Shown here: piece by piece, positions 42,427 through 50,681 of the stretch
Layout of the letters: every line of letters begins with the position of its first letter
Position numbering within the stretch: the stretch's first letter is position 1
Origin: Micromonospora sp. CP22
Lineage (GTDB): Bacteria; Actinomycetota; Actinomycetes; Mycobacteriales; Micromonosporaceae
NCBI RefSeq assembly: GCF_009712475.1
Contig: NZ_VCJO01000016.1
Coordinates: forward strand, 28,691-92,690
Length of the DNA: 64,000 nucleotides
Reading direction: 5' to 3'
Translations under genes and position numbers: made by a program
The notes under the pieces: model-generated
Database searches by the model: none
Seen by the model: only the letters and a program-made list of their open reading frames with translations
Told to the model about the DNA's origin: nothing

Positions 42427-43254
42427 TCAGGGTTTACGCGCGAGAAGCCCGACGAAGGTGTGGTACGTGTCGCTCTGGGCCGGCAGGGACTCACCCGGCG
42501 CGGGTCGCCACTCGGCGAACGGCACCAGACCCGGCTCCAGCACCTCCAGGCCCTCGACGTAGGAGAGGATCTCCTCGTCGGTACGCCAGCGGCCGGTGCC
42601 GAGGGACTCGTTGAAGATGCGCTCGACCTCGCGCGCCTTACGGGAGGCGTCCGGAGCCCGATCGCCGGGATCGCGGAAGTGGGAGATCGCGACGTAGCTG
42701 CCCGACGGCAGGGCCGCGACCAACCTCGCCGCCACCCCCTTCGGGTTCTCGTCGTCGCGCAGGTGGTGCAGGATCCCGAACAGCAGCAGCCCGACGGGGC
42801 GGTCGAAGTCCAGGAAACGGCGCGTCTCCGGATGATCCAGGATGGCCTCCGGCGATCGGACGTCGGCCTGCAACACCGTCGTGGTGCCCGCGTCGGCCAG
42901 CAGCGCCCGTCCGTGCGCCAGCACGATCGGGTCGTTGTCGACGTAGACCACCCTCGACTGCGGGTTGCAGGCCGTGGCGACCTGGTGCACGTTGCCCTGG
43001 GTGGGCAGGCCCGACCCGAGGTCGAGGAACTGGTCGATGCCCTGCTCCGCGGCGAGGAACCGCACCACCCGACGCAGGAAGGACCGGTTCGCCTGGGCCG
43101 CCTCCGGCCCGTCCGGCGTGATGCTGAGGGCGTGCTCGGCGACGGCGCGGTCCACCGCGAAGTTGTCCTTGCCACCGAGCATGAAGTCGTACACCCGGGC
43201 GACACTCGGCACGCTCATGTCGACCCCGGAGGGTGCCACCTCTTGACTCGCCAC
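42427..43254 (-). CDS. SAM-dependent methyltransferase, DUF574 type
   Basis: 275 residues. The N-terminal PSVARVYDFMLGGKDNFAVDR is the signature of the actinobacterial DUF574 family. The SAM-binding motif I is FLDLGSGLPTQGN, followed by VVYVDNDPIVLAHGRALL and a later VGLLLFGILHHLRD. These are abundant in Streptomyces and relatives; targets are mostly unknown. GTG at 43254 chosen because GAGGAG precedes it by 7 nt. Confidence 0.88.
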   Translation of the reverse strand: MASQEVAPSGVDMSVPSVARVYDFMLGGKDNFAVDRAVAEHALSITPDGPEAAQANRSFLRRVVRFLAAEQGIDQFLDLGSGLPTQGNVHQVATACNPQSRVVYVDNDPIVLAHGRALLADAGTTTVLQADVRSPEAILDHPETRRFLDFDRPVGLLLFGILHHLRDDENPKGVAARLVAALPSGSYVAISHFRDPGDRAPDASRKAREVERIFNESLGTGRWRTDEEILSYVEGLEVLEPGLVPFAEWRPAPGESLPAQSDTYHTFVGLLARKP

Positions 43255-43509
43255 AGTTCGTCTCCTCGTCCACACCGGGTCACGGCCGGCCGAACCGCCT
43301 CACGCGGGACTGGGTGCAGTCGGACGTCGAAGCGCTTTCGGTCGCGACGCCGGTGCGTGTCACATCACTCACCGCAGCCGGTCGCCGCCGACCATCCTAA
43401 ATGGTCGTTTCGTTGGAACGCTCCCACGGCCACCTCAGCGTGACATAAGCCGGGCTCCGGTCAACTCAGCGTGACACTCCGCGTGGACGATCGTCGGCGA
43501 GGGCGATCC
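43255..43509. other. Intergenic region with several short repeats
   Basis: Upstream of the methyltransferase. GACCAT-CCTAA-ATGGTC (43390-43406) is a perfect inverted repeat. TTGGAACGCTCCCA (43413-43426) matches the CebR operator TGGGAGCGCTCCCA at 12 of 14 positions. CTCAGCGTGACA occurs directly repeated at 43434-43445 and 43465-43476. One of these may control the methyltransferase or be 3' sequence of the XRE gene; no gene is seen. Confidence 0.45.
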
Positions 43510-43776
43510 CTACGACGCCTGCCGGGCAGGCATGCCGGACCGCCAGACCTCGGCCAGGTCGGTGAGGGGGACGTCCAGGGCCTGACCGAGGCAGACCACC
43601 GTGCCGAACGCCGGAGCGGGCAGGCGGCCCGCCTCGATCTTGCGCAGCGTCTCGGGAGAGATGCCGGCTGCCAGGGCCACCTCGGCGAGACTGCGGTCGC
43701 CCCGCGCCGCCCGCAGGGCGGCTCCGAGTCGCTGACCTGCGGCGACCTGTGCGGCAGTGAGCGGTTGGCGAACCAT
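43510..43776 (-). CDS. XRE-family helix-turn-helix regulator
   Basis: 88 residues. One HTH_XRE domain covers about 15-75: RLGAALRAARGDRSLAEVALAAGISPETLRKIEAGRLPAPAF followed by VCLGQALDVPLTDLAEVWR. No effector domain. It is divergent from a methionine aminopeptidase gene 75 bp away, a pairing seen often in actinobacteria, and may control it through the inverted repeat between the two (inference). Confidence 0.9.
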   Translation of the reverse strand: MVRQPLTAAQVAAGQRLGAALRAARGDRSLAEVALAAGISPETLRKIEAGRLPAPAFGTVVCLGQALDVPLTDLAEVWRSGMPARQAS

Positions 43777-43815
43777 GCCAGCAGGATAGCCCTCCCGATC
43801 AGCCGATCCAGACGT

Positions 43816-43829
43816 GGTATAAAAATACC
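43816..43829. promoter_or_regulatory. Inverted repeat between XRE regulator and map
   Basis: GGTAT-AAAA-ATACC, AT-rich, located between the divergent starts, 22 nt before the map ATG. It is a likely operator/promoter element for one or both genes. Confidence 0.5.
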
Positions 43830-43851
43830 GGCAGGCGGCGAGGGGACCGAG

Positions 43852-44664
43852 ATGATCGAGCTAAAGTCGGCCGAGGAGATCGACCGGATGGCGGTGACCG
43901 GCCAGTTCGTCGGCGAGTTGCTCGCCGAGTTGAGCGGTCTCGCCATGGTCGGCGTCAACCTGATGGAGCTGGAGCATCACGCCCGCCGCCGGATCTCCGA
44001 ACGCGGCGCGGAGTCCTGCTACTGGGACTACGCCCCCTCGTTCGGCCGAGGGCCGTTTCGCAACGTGTTGTGCCTGTCGGTCAACGACGCGGTGCTGCAC
44101 GGCCTTCCGCACGACTACGTCCTGCGCGACGGCGACCTGCTGAGCATCGACATGGCGGTCGGCATCGACGGCTGGGTCGCCGACTCCGCGCTCTCCGTCA
44201 TCGTCGGCACCCCCGACCCGGCGGACCTGAGACTGATCGAGGCCACCGAGGTGGCGCTGGAGGCCGCGATCACGGCCGCCCAGCCCGGCGGCCGTCTCGG
44301 CGACGTCTCCGCCGCGATCGGCGAGGTCGCGCACTCGTACGGCTACCGGGTCAACTCCGAGTTCGGCGGCCACGGCATCGGACGCACCATGCACGAGGCT
44401 CCGCACGTGGCCAACCAGGGTCGCCCGCGTCGCGGGCTGAGACTCGACCCCGGCCTCACCATCGCCATCGAGCCCTGGCTCTGCCGCACCACCGACAAGA
44501 TCAGGTACGACCCGGACGGCTGGACGATCCGCTCGGCGGACGGTTCCCGCACCGCCCACTCCGAGCACACGGTCGCCATCACGGCCTCCGGACCTCGGGT
44601 CCTGACCCGCCGCCCCGGCCACGCCTCGGCCGACCCCGCCGAGAGCTCCGCTGCCGCCTGCTGA
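43852..44664 (+). CDS. map: Type I methionine aminopeptidase (additional copy type)
   Basis: 270 residues. Metal ligands of the pita-bread fold are present: LSIDMAVGIDGWVADSA (first two Asp), GGHGIGRTMHEAPHV (His), TIAIEPW (Glu) and TAHSEHTVAI (last Glu). His in AVLHGLP lines the substrate site. It removes N-terminal Met from new proteins. There is no N-terminal zinc-finger extension. Pairing with a divergent XRE gene rather than secY/adk suggests an accessory copy. The ATG at 43852 has GAGGGGA upstream. Confidence 0.92.
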   Translation: MIELKSAEEIDRMAVTGQFVGELLAELSGLAMVGVNLMELEHHARRRISERGAESCYWDYAPSFGRGPFRNVLCLSVNDAVLHGLPHDYVLRDGDLLSIDMAVGIDGWVADSALSVIVGTPDPADLRLIEATEVALEAAITAAQPGGRLGDVSAAIGEVAHSYGYRVNSEFGGHGIGRTMHEAPHVANQGRPRRGLRLDPGLTIAIEPWLCRTTDKIRYDPDGWTIRSADGSRTAHSEHTVAITASGPRVLTRRPGHASADPAESSAAAC

Positions 44665-44694
44665 ACCGACAGCGACAGGAGCCGGTCCGCCGGG

Positions 44695-45405
44695 CTATCG
44701 AGGTGCCAACACCCGGAACTCGTTGCCGTCGGGGTCGGCGAGCATGACACTCCCGTCCTCACCGACCTCGATCAGCGTGGCGCCGAGGGAGGCCAGCCGG
44801 TCGACCTCCGGTTGCTGATCGCCGTGGCTCGGCGGAGCGAGGTCGAAGCGCTGCCGGTTCCTGCCCTGCTTCGGCGGCAGGGGCGGGCCTCCCCAGGCGA
44901 CCTTGGTGCCGCCGGCCGGTGACTGCACGGCGGTCTCCTGCCCCTGCTCCCAGACGAGCGGCCAGCCCAGCGCCGCGCTCCAGAAGAGGCCGACCTCCCG
45001 AGTGCCCTCGCAGGCGATCTCGCCGAGGAAACCACAACCGGCGAGAAAGTCGTTGCCCGGCTCGATCACGCAGAACGCGTTGCCTTCCGGGTCGGTCAGG
45101 ACGATGTGTCCTTCCTCCGGGCGCTGCCCGAGGTCCAGATGACCGGCGCCGAGGGCGACCGCCCGCGCCACCGTGTGCCGTTGGTCGGCGGGGTCGGCGC
45201 TGGTGAGGTGCAGATGTACCCGGTTGGTCTCCACCCGCGCCGCGCTGCTCGCCACGAACCGGAGCCCGAGCTGGGTGTCCGTGCCCGGCAGCAGCGTGCC
45301 GTCGGCGTCGTGGACGGCCTCCCGGCCGAGCAGGGCGGCCCAGAACTGCCCCAGCCGCAGCGGTCGGCTCGCGTCGAAACACACCGCGACCAGCTGACAG
45401 GTCAT
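44695..45405 (-). CDS. VOC (glyoxalase/bleomycin resistance-like) protein with two domains
   Basis: 236 residues. Two repeats of the VOC fold: TCQLVAVCFDASRPLRLGQFWAALLG ... HIVLTDPEGNAFCVIEPG (about 1-118), and EVGLFWSAALGWPLVWEQG ... VMLADPDGNEFRVLAPR (about 130-236). The DPEGNxF ends are family signatures. Metal ligands are only partly clear. Such actinobacterial two-domain proteins are mostly uncharacterised. The ATG at 45405 is favoured over a GTG just before it, since GGGGGAA is better placed for it. Confidence 0.87.
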   Translation of the reverse strand: MTCQLVAVCFDASRPLRLGQFWAALLGREAVHDADGTLLPGTDTQLGLRFVASSAARVETNRVHLHLTSADPADQRHTVARAVALGAGHLDLGQRPEEGHIVLTDPEGNAFCVIEPGNDFLAGCGFLGEIACEGTREVGLFWSAALGWPLVWEQGQETAVQSPAGGTKVAWGGPPLPPKQGRNRQRFDLAPPSHGDQQPEVDRLASLGATLIEVGEDGSVMLADPDGNEFRVLAPR

Positions 45406-45559
45406 CACGTTCCCCCATCGTCCGGCGGTCGACGCACACCGTCCGCCGCCTGTTCGATGGAGGGTAAGGACCCAGCGGCGCCGGGCACAGCCGATTTCGG
45501 CGGCGGAGCCCGGCGGCCGCGGTCCGGGTCAGGTCGACGGCAGGTGGCGGTAGCGCGGG

Positions 45560-46333
45560 TCAGCAGCCGAGGCGCTTGGTGGATAGTGCGATGTCGTCGA
45601 TCCAGAGGTCGAACGCGCCCGGGGTGGTGCCGCCCTGGTAGAGCTGCCAACCGATCTTCACGGTGTTCACCGTCGGCAGGATGAACGGCACGTCGTTGCC
45701 GCCGTGGTTGTTGGTGGAGGCGGTCAACTCCGGGTTCGCCACGCCGTCGATCCACACGTCGACGCGGTTGTCCGCCGGGTCGAGCCTCCACTCGAAGCAC
45801 TGCCAGGTGTCCTCGACGACCGGCGCGGACTCCCGCCAGTTCGTCCAGTCACCGGTCGGCCCGCCGTCGGCACCCACGCCCCAGAAGATTCCGGGGACCG
45901 TCGGCGCGTACTGGCCGCCGACCGGCCGGACGATCTCCGAGCTACCGGTGCCGGTCACCTCCACGAGGGTGAAGTGCGCCCAGTCGGGAGCGGTCGGGAA
46001 GGCGTCGACCCGCAGCCGCATCCGGCCGTAGAAGCGGTTGCCCGGTGCGGCGAAGTCGTCGACCCGCAGGAAGGCACGCCCATTGTCGACCGTGTGCACG
46101 TGCAACACCTGGTTGCCCCGGTGGGCGCGTTCCACGGTGAGGGTGCCGTTGCGCGTGTCGATGCCCCAGTCCAGCGTGCTGGCACCTCCGCGTGGGAGAC
46201 GCTCGAAGTCCTCGCAGAAAAGCATGTGTCGGGCGCAGGAGCCACGGTGGGAGGCACCGGCGGCATCGGACGGCACACTGCCGGCCGTCACGCCGACCAT
46301 CAGGGCGGCCAACGCGGCGAGAATGTTGCGCAT
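45560..46333 (-). CDS. Secreted concanavalin-like (polysaccharide lyase/LamG-type) protein
   Basis: 257 residues. A signal peptide (about 1-25, LAALMVGVTAGSVPSDAAGA) precedes a beta-rich domain: FCEDFERLPRGG, QVLHVHTVDNGRAFLRVDDF, NRFYGRMRLRVDAFPT, WQCFEWRLDPADNRVDVWIDGV and a closing FDLWIDDIALS. This jelly-roll pattern is shared by polysaccharide lyase-like and cellulose- or glycan-binding secreted proteins. No catalytic residue set can be assigned. GGAGGAACC precedes the ATG. A CebR-like operator lies upstream, which suggests control by cello-oligosaccharides. Confidence 0.75.
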   Translation of the reverse strand: MRNILAALAALMVGVTAGSVPSDAAGASHRGSCARHMLFCEDFERLPRGGASTLDWGIDTRNGTLTVERAHRGNQVLHVHTVDNGRAFLRVDDFAAPGNRFYGRMRLRVDAFPTAPDWAHFTLVEVTGTGSSEIVRPVGGQYAPTVPGIFWGVGADGGPTGDWTNWRESAPVVEDTWQCFEWRLDPADNRVDVWIDGVANPELTASTNNHGGNDVPFILPTVNTVKIGWQLYQGGTTPGAFDLWIDDIALSTKRLGC

Positions 46334-46666
46334 GGTTCCTCCATGAACAGATTCCCCGCACCACGATGTGGCAGGGGCAGCGGCGTCCAGACATCCGACC
46401 TGCGACGCTTTCGGCGACAGCGACGAAAGCCCTGGTAGGAGGGTTGAACGTGGATGGGGCGGAGCCATCTCCGGCCACGACCCCCGAGCTTGGAAGCGTT
46501 CCCATATATAGCAGAGGTTGAATCTCTGCGGGCTCCCGCGACGGCGACGCGGCAGCCGTCCTCTCAGGACGGCGCTCGGCACGGACACCCTCCGCCTAGG
46601 CGTTGTCCGGCATCCCGACACCGCGCATACTGCATTCAACCTCGCCGGCCCAGAGGAGTGCCCGCC
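46334..46666. other. Divergent promoter region of the secreted protein and the MBL-fold gene
   Basis: 333 bp. It contains the CebR-like operator (46491-46504), a TATATA (46505-46510), a GCAGAG/CTCTGC inverted repeat with 7-nt spacer (46511-46529), and the CAGAGGAG ribosome site of the MBL gene. No gene is seen. Confidence 0.55.
46491..46504. promoter_or_regulatory. CebR-like (LacI-family) operator
   Basis: TGGAAGCGTTCCCA matches 12 of 14 positions of the CebR box TGGGAGCGCTCCCA, known before cellulose-utilisation genes in Streptomyces and relatives. It lies next to TATATA (46505-46510) that can serve as the -10 of the secreted lyase-like gene. Confidence 0.6.
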
Positions 46667-47458
46667 ATGACCGACGTCCGGATCACGCACATCGGCGGTC
46701 CGACCGTGCTGATCGAGATCGACGGCTGGCGGCTACTCACCGATCCGACGTTCGACGCGCCCGGCCGGACCTACCGATTCGGCTGGGGCACCGCGTCACG
46801 CAAGCTCACCGGCCCCGCGCTACCGGCGGAGTCACTCGGCGACCTCGACGCGGTGCTGCTGACCCATGACCACCACGCCGACAACCTCGACGACACCGGC
46901 CGAGCCCTGTTGCCGACCGTGGGCCGGGTCGTCACCACCGTGGCCGGCGGCCGGCGACTCGGCGCCGGCACGACCGGGCTGGCACCCTGGCAGCACACCA
47001 CGCTCACGGCACCCGGCAGGCCGACCATCGAGGTCACGGCGACTCCGTGTCGGCATGGTCCGCCGCTGAGCCGGCCGGTCGTCGGCGAGGTGACCGGTTT
47101 CGCGCTGCGCTGGGACGGCCAGCGACACGGACCACTCTGGATCACCGGCGACACCGTGCTCTACGACGGGGTGCGCGAGGTCGCCGACCGGTTCGACATC
47201 GGCACCGTCGTGTTGCACCTCGGAGCGGTGCGCTTCGGCCTCACCGGTCCGCTGCGGTACACGATGAGCGCCGAGGAGGGCGCCGAGCTGTGCGGGCTGA
47301 TCAGCCCCCACACCGTGCTGCCGGTGCACTACGAGGGATGGGGCCACTTCAGCGAGGGCCGACAGGCGATCGAGGCCGCCTTCGCCTCCGCACCGTCCAC
47401 GGTCCGCGCGGGCCTGCACTGGCTTACCCCTGGCGCGGCCAGCTCCCTCACGGTCTGA
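46667..47458 (+). CDS. Metallo-beta-lactamase-fold hydrolase (UlaG-like)
   Basis: 263 residues. Metal-site motif VLLTHDHHADNLDDTG (HxHxDH-like), then His in CRHGPP, Asp in LWITGDTVLYDG and His in VLPVHYEGWGHF. The N-terminal ITHIGGPTVLIEIDGWRLLTDPTFD is typical of the UlaG/L-ascorbate-6-phosphate lactonase-like group. Substrate unknown. Stop is followed by a hairpin terminator. Confidence 0.9.
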   Translation: MTDVRITHIGGPTVLIEIDGWRLLTDPTFDAPGRTYRFGWGTASRKLTGPALPAESLGDLDAVLLTHDHHADNLDDTGRALLPTVGRVVTTVAGGRRLGAGTTGLAPWQHTTLTAPGRPTIEVTATPCRHGPPLSRPVVGEVTGFALRWDGQRHGPLWITGDTVLYDGVREVADRFDIGTVVLHLGAVRFGLTGPLRYTMSAEEGAELCGLISPHTVLPVHYEGWGHFSEGRQAIEAAFASAPSTVRAGLHWLTPGAASSLTV

Positions 47459-47466
47459 CCGCGCCC

Positions 47467-47499
47467 GGGTGGCGGCGGTCCCTCCCCCCGCCGCCACCC
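47467..47499 (+). terminator. Terminator of the MBL-fold gene
   Basis: 12-bp perfect stem (GGGTGGCGGCGG / CCGCCGCCACCC) with a 9-nt C-rich loop, 8 nt after the stop. Confidence 0.7.
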
Positions 47500-47550
47500 A
47501 CCTTCTCGGCCCGGCCCGGCAACGGCGACGCCTTGGTATGAGCCAGTTGA

Positions 47551-47568
47551 TATAGAGATTCCTCTATA
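47551..47568. promoter_or_regulatory. AT-rich inverted repeat before the protease gene
   Basis: TATAGAG and CTCTATA, 7-bp arms with a 4-bp centre, in otherwise GC-rich sequence, about 200 bp before the protease ATG. Likely operator or promoter element; the protein that binds it is unknown. Confidence 0.45.
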
Positions 47569-47762
47569 AGTTGGGCTAGGTTGAGGTGGCCCACCTGATC
47601 CGGCTGGCGCCCCACCGAGGCGCCCGGCAGCGGCACCGGCCAGGTCGACGGGCTCCCAGCCGCGACACCGTCGCCAAACCCCGAGGGCGAAGCGCGGCGG
47701 GATCCCCCGCCCGACGCGGCGCACCCCCATCTCCGCGCCGCTGTTTCCACAGGAGGCAACAG

Positions 47763-49235
47763 ATGAGACGTGTCCTCACCCTCGCGGCAGCAGCGATGCT
47801 GCTGCCCGTCGGTGCCATCGCCGTCGCGGTGCCCCCCGCCGCCGCGGCACCACCGTCGGCCCCCGGCACCGGGGCAGCCGCATCGTCGGAGATGCTCGCC
47901 GCGATGCAGCGTGACCTCCGCCTGAGCCCGACCGAGGCGCGCGACCGGATCGCCCGGGACGACAAGGGGACCCGCACCGACGCCAGTCTCCGCAAGTCGC
48001 TCGGTTCGTCGTACGCCGGCGGTTGGATGACCACCGACGGCCTGGTCGTCGCCGTCACCAGCAAGACGGCCGCGAACCGGGTCAAGGCCGCCGGAGCCCG
48101 GGCGACGGTCGTGGACCGCAGTGGCGCCGAGTTGGACCGGATCAAGGCGACGCTGGACCGTCACGCCGCCCACGCGCCCGCCGGTGCGGTTCCCGGCTGG
48201 TACGTCGACGTCACGACCAACACGGTCGTGGTCCTCGCCAACGGAGACGCCGCCGCCGCCGCGAAGTTCGTCCGCGCCAGCCGGGTCGACGCCGCCGCGG
48301 TCCGCGTGGTGACCACGACCGAGTCTCCCCGGCTGCTCTACGACGTACGCGGCGGAGACGCGTACTACATGGGCGGGCGCTGCTCGGTCGGGTTCTCGGT
48401 GACCGGCGGCTTCGTCACCGCCGGACACTGCGGACGCACCGGCACCGCGACCCAGGGCTACAACCAGGTGGCCCAGGGCACCTTCCGTGGCTCCTCGTTC
48501 CCGGGCAACGACTACGGCTGGGTGCAGACCAACTCGAACTGGACCCCGCAGCCCTGGGTGAACAACTACTCCGGCGCCAACGTCACGGTCGCCGGTTCCA
48601 CCGAGGCCGCCGTCGGCGCGGCGGTCTGCCGCTCCGGCTCGACCACCGGTTGGCGGTGCGGCACCATCCAGGCCAAGAACCAGACCGTCAACTACGCCGA
48701 GGGCTCGGTCAGCGGACTGACCCGAACCAACGCCTGCGCCGAGCCGGGTGACTCGGGCGGCTCCTGGCTCTCCGGTCAGCAGGCACAGGGGGTGACCTCC
48801 GGCGGCTCCGGCAACTGCTCCTCCGGCGGCACCACCTACTTCCAGCCGGTCAACGAGATCCTCTCCGCGTACGGGTTGACGCTGCGCACCAGTGGTGGTG
48901 GCAACGAACCGCCGCCGACCACCGGTTGCAGCGGCTACCAGGCGACCTACAACGGCAGCATCTCCTCCCGGCAGAGCCAGTTCCACCCCAACGGCAGCTA
49001 CTACTACTCGTCCACCTCGGGCACCCACCGCGGCTGCCTGGACGGACCCAACGGCGTCGACTTCGACCTCTACCTGCAGAAGTGGAACGGCTCCAGCTGG
49101 GTCGACGTGGCCGGCTCGTACAGCCCCGGGCCTGACGAGTCGCTGACCTACAACGGCACGGCGGGTTACTACCGCTTCGAGGTGTACGCGTACAGCGGCT
49201 CCGGCAGCTACTCGGTGGGCATCACCAACCCCTGA
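47763..49235 (+). CDS. Secreted streptogrisin-like S1 serine protease with C-terminal domain
   Basis: 490 residues. Signal peptide about 1-29; alpha-lytic-protease-type propeptide about 35-190; mature S1E domain from about 195 with His222 (TAGHCG), Asp250 (NDYGWV) and Ser331 (GDSGGS), and paired Cys. A short Gly/Pro linker (GGGNEPPPTTG) leads to a roughly 105-residue C-terminal beta domain (FDLYLQKWNGSSWVDVA, YYRFEVYAYSGSGSYSVGI) of PPC type, which may bind substrate. It is made as an inactive zymogen and matures outside the cell. AGGAGG precedes the ATG. Confidence 0.93.
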   Translation: MRRVLTLAAAAMLLPVGAIAVAVPPAAAAPPSAPGTGAAASSEMLAAMQRDLRLSPTEARDRIARDDKGTRTDASLRKSLGSSYAGGWMTTDGLVVAVTSKTAANRVKAAGARATVVDRSGAELDRIKATLDRHAAHAPAGAVPGWYVDVTTNTVVVLANGDAAAAAKFVRASRVDAAAVRVVTTTESPRLLYDVRGGDAYYMGGRCSVGFSVTGGFVTAGHCGRTGTATQGYNQVAQGTFRGSSFPGNDYGWVQTNSNWTPQPWVNNYSGANVTVAGSTEAAVGAAVCRSGSTTGWRCGTIQAKNQTVNYAEGSVSGLTRTNACAEPGDSGGSWLSGQQAQGVTSGGSGNCSSGGTTYFQPVNEILSAYGLTLRTSGGGNEPPPTTGCSGYQATYNGSISSRQSQFHPNGSYYYSSTSGTHRGCLDGPNGVDFDLYLQKWNGSSWVDVAGSYSPGPDESLTYNGTAGYYRFEVYAYSGSGSYSVGITNP

Positions 49236-50662
49236 CCCGTCGACGACACGGCGGGGTGCGGCTCTGCTCCGCGCCCCGCCGTCAGTCCCGGTCCGCCCAG
49301 ACCGCTCAGCCGTGGCCACTGGTCACGGCCGGCGAACTGCCGCAACAGGTCCGCCGCGCGGGCCACCCCGCCGGCCTTGCGGCTCTGCTCACCCCAGTAC
49401 CGGCTGCGCTGCCGAAAACCGTCCTCGGACAGCAGCCGACGAAGCTTCCCGGCCACCTCGTCCGGATCCACCCGGGGCGGAGCGTCGAGGGCCAGTCCGA
49501 CCCCCGCGTCGACCGCTCGGGCGGCGATGTCGTAGCAGTCCAGCCAGAACGGGGTGACCAGCATCGGCTGCCCGAAGTGGACGCCCTCGTGGAAGCCGTT
49601 CGCGCCACCGTGGCAGACGAAGGCCCGGACCCGAGGGTGCGCCAACACCTCCAGCTGGGACGGAATCCACTCCTGCACCCGCACGTTCGGCGGCAGCCTG
49701 GTCAACGCGGCACGTTGCGCATCCGGCAGCTTCCACAGCACCTGGTGTTCCGGGCCGAGCCTGCCGAGGGCCTCCGCGAACGCGTCGAGTTGGGCGGTGG
49801 TGAGGGTGGCCAGGGTGCCCAGGCAGACGTAGACCACGCTGGGTTGCCGGTCCAGCCACTCGGTGAGTTCGTCGTGGGACCGGCCCGGGGCCACCTCCTG
49901 GGGCACCATCGCGCCCAACAGGTGCAGGTGGTCCGGCGCGGGAAAGGGATACTCCAGCCCGAACACCGTGTACCCGAAGACGGCGACCGCGTCGGCGGCG
50001 TACCTCGCGGGGTCGCCGGTCGCGTTGGCCAGGCCCTGGGCCCGACGCCGCCAGGTCGGCCCGGCCACCGCGCGCAGCAGCGCCGCCTGGAGCCGTACGC
50101 GGTACAGCGCGTTGGTCAGTCTCCGCGCCCCGGTCAGTCGGCGCGGCAGCCCCGAGGTCGGCGTCGGGTAGCCCCACGGCAACCGGCTCAGATAGACGGC
50201 GCTGATCGGGTACGGCACGCTCAGCACGTAGGGCACGCCCATGGTGGTCGCCGCGTCGAGCGCGCCCAGGTTCATCACGTCGATGACCATCAGCCGGGGA
50301 CGGACCCGCTCGATGTGGGCGAGGTTGCGCTCATAGACCTGCGCGGTGGCGTCGGCCGTACGCGTCGTACGGGCGAGGGCGGCCAGACCGGCGGTGGTAC
50401 GCGGGCCTCTGGTCATCGCCGCGTACAGGTCGCCTTCGATCCGCACCGGCGTGTCGGCGCCGGGCAGGTATCGCACCGGGCTGCCGAGCGTCGCCGCCTC
50501 GACCCGGTGCCGACCCTCGACGTCGACGCTGAACCACAGGTCGGGTTCACCCCGTCGGGACATCTCCGCGGCGATGGTCAACAGCGGGTTGAGCTGCCCG
50601 GGATGCGACGGGCTGGCGAACATGATCGGTCTACGGGCCGCAGGACCCTCGGTTACTGACAC
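49208..50662 (-). CDS. GT-B glycosyltransferase (UGT/macrolide-type, GT1-like)
   Basis: 484 residues. The N-terminal domain starts IMFASPSHPGQLNPLLTIAAEMSRRG. The C-terminal nucleotide-sugar domain contains VVYVCLGTLATL, VRVQEWIPSQLEVLAHP and the donor signature VCHGGANGFHEGVHFGQPMLVTPFWLDCYDIAARAVDAGVG. It would move a sugar from an NDP-sugar to a small-molecule acceptor. It follows the P450 gene by 19 nt on the same strand, so it is likely a tailoring enzyme of the NRPS locus. The last 25 or so residues (GRGAEPHPAVSS...) are read through the convergent protease terminator and look non-conserved. Confidence 0.9.
   Translation of the reverse strand: MSVTEGPAARRPIMFASPSHPGQLNPLLTIAAEMSRRGEPDLWFSVDVEGRHRVEAATLGSPVRYLPGADTPVRIEGDLYAAMTRGPRTTAGLAALARTTRTADATAQVYERNLAHIERVRPRLMVIDVMNLGALDAATTMGVPYVLSVPYPISAVYLSRLPWGYPTPTSGLPRRLTGARRLTNALYRVRLQAALLRAVAGPTWRRRAQGLANATGDPARYAADAVAVFGYTVFGLEYPFPAPDHLHLLGAMVPQEVAPGRSHDELTEWLDRQPSVVYVCLGTLATLTTAQLDAFAEALGRLGPEHQVLWKLPDAQRAALTRLPPNVRVQEWIPSQLEVLAHPRVRAFVCHGGANGFHEGVHFGQPMLVTPFWLDCYDIAARAVDAGVGLALDAPPRVDPDEVAGKLRRLLSEDGFRQRSRYWGEQSRKAGGVARAADLLRQFAGRDQWPRLSGLGGPGLTAGRGAEPHPAVSSTGQGLVMPTE
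49248..49282 (+). terminator. Terminator of the protease gene, inside the 3' end of the glycosyltransferase gene
   Basis: 14-bp stem (ACGGCGGGGTGCGG / CCGCGCCCCGCCGT) with one wobble and a 7-nt loop, 12 nt after the protease stop. Confidence 0.65.
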
Positions 50663-50681
50663 TCCGGCTCCCGGACTCCGG

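Larger units (their letters stand above)
47459..47762. other. Intergenic region before the streptogrisin-like protease gene
   Basis: 304 bp. Left: terminator (47467-47499). Middle: AT-rich block with inverted repeat TATAGAG-ATTC-CTCTATA (47551-47568) overlapped by TTGATA (47547-47552), likely promoter/operator of the protease. Right: about 180-nt leader ending with AGGAGGCAACAG before the ATG. No gene. Confidence 0.55.
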
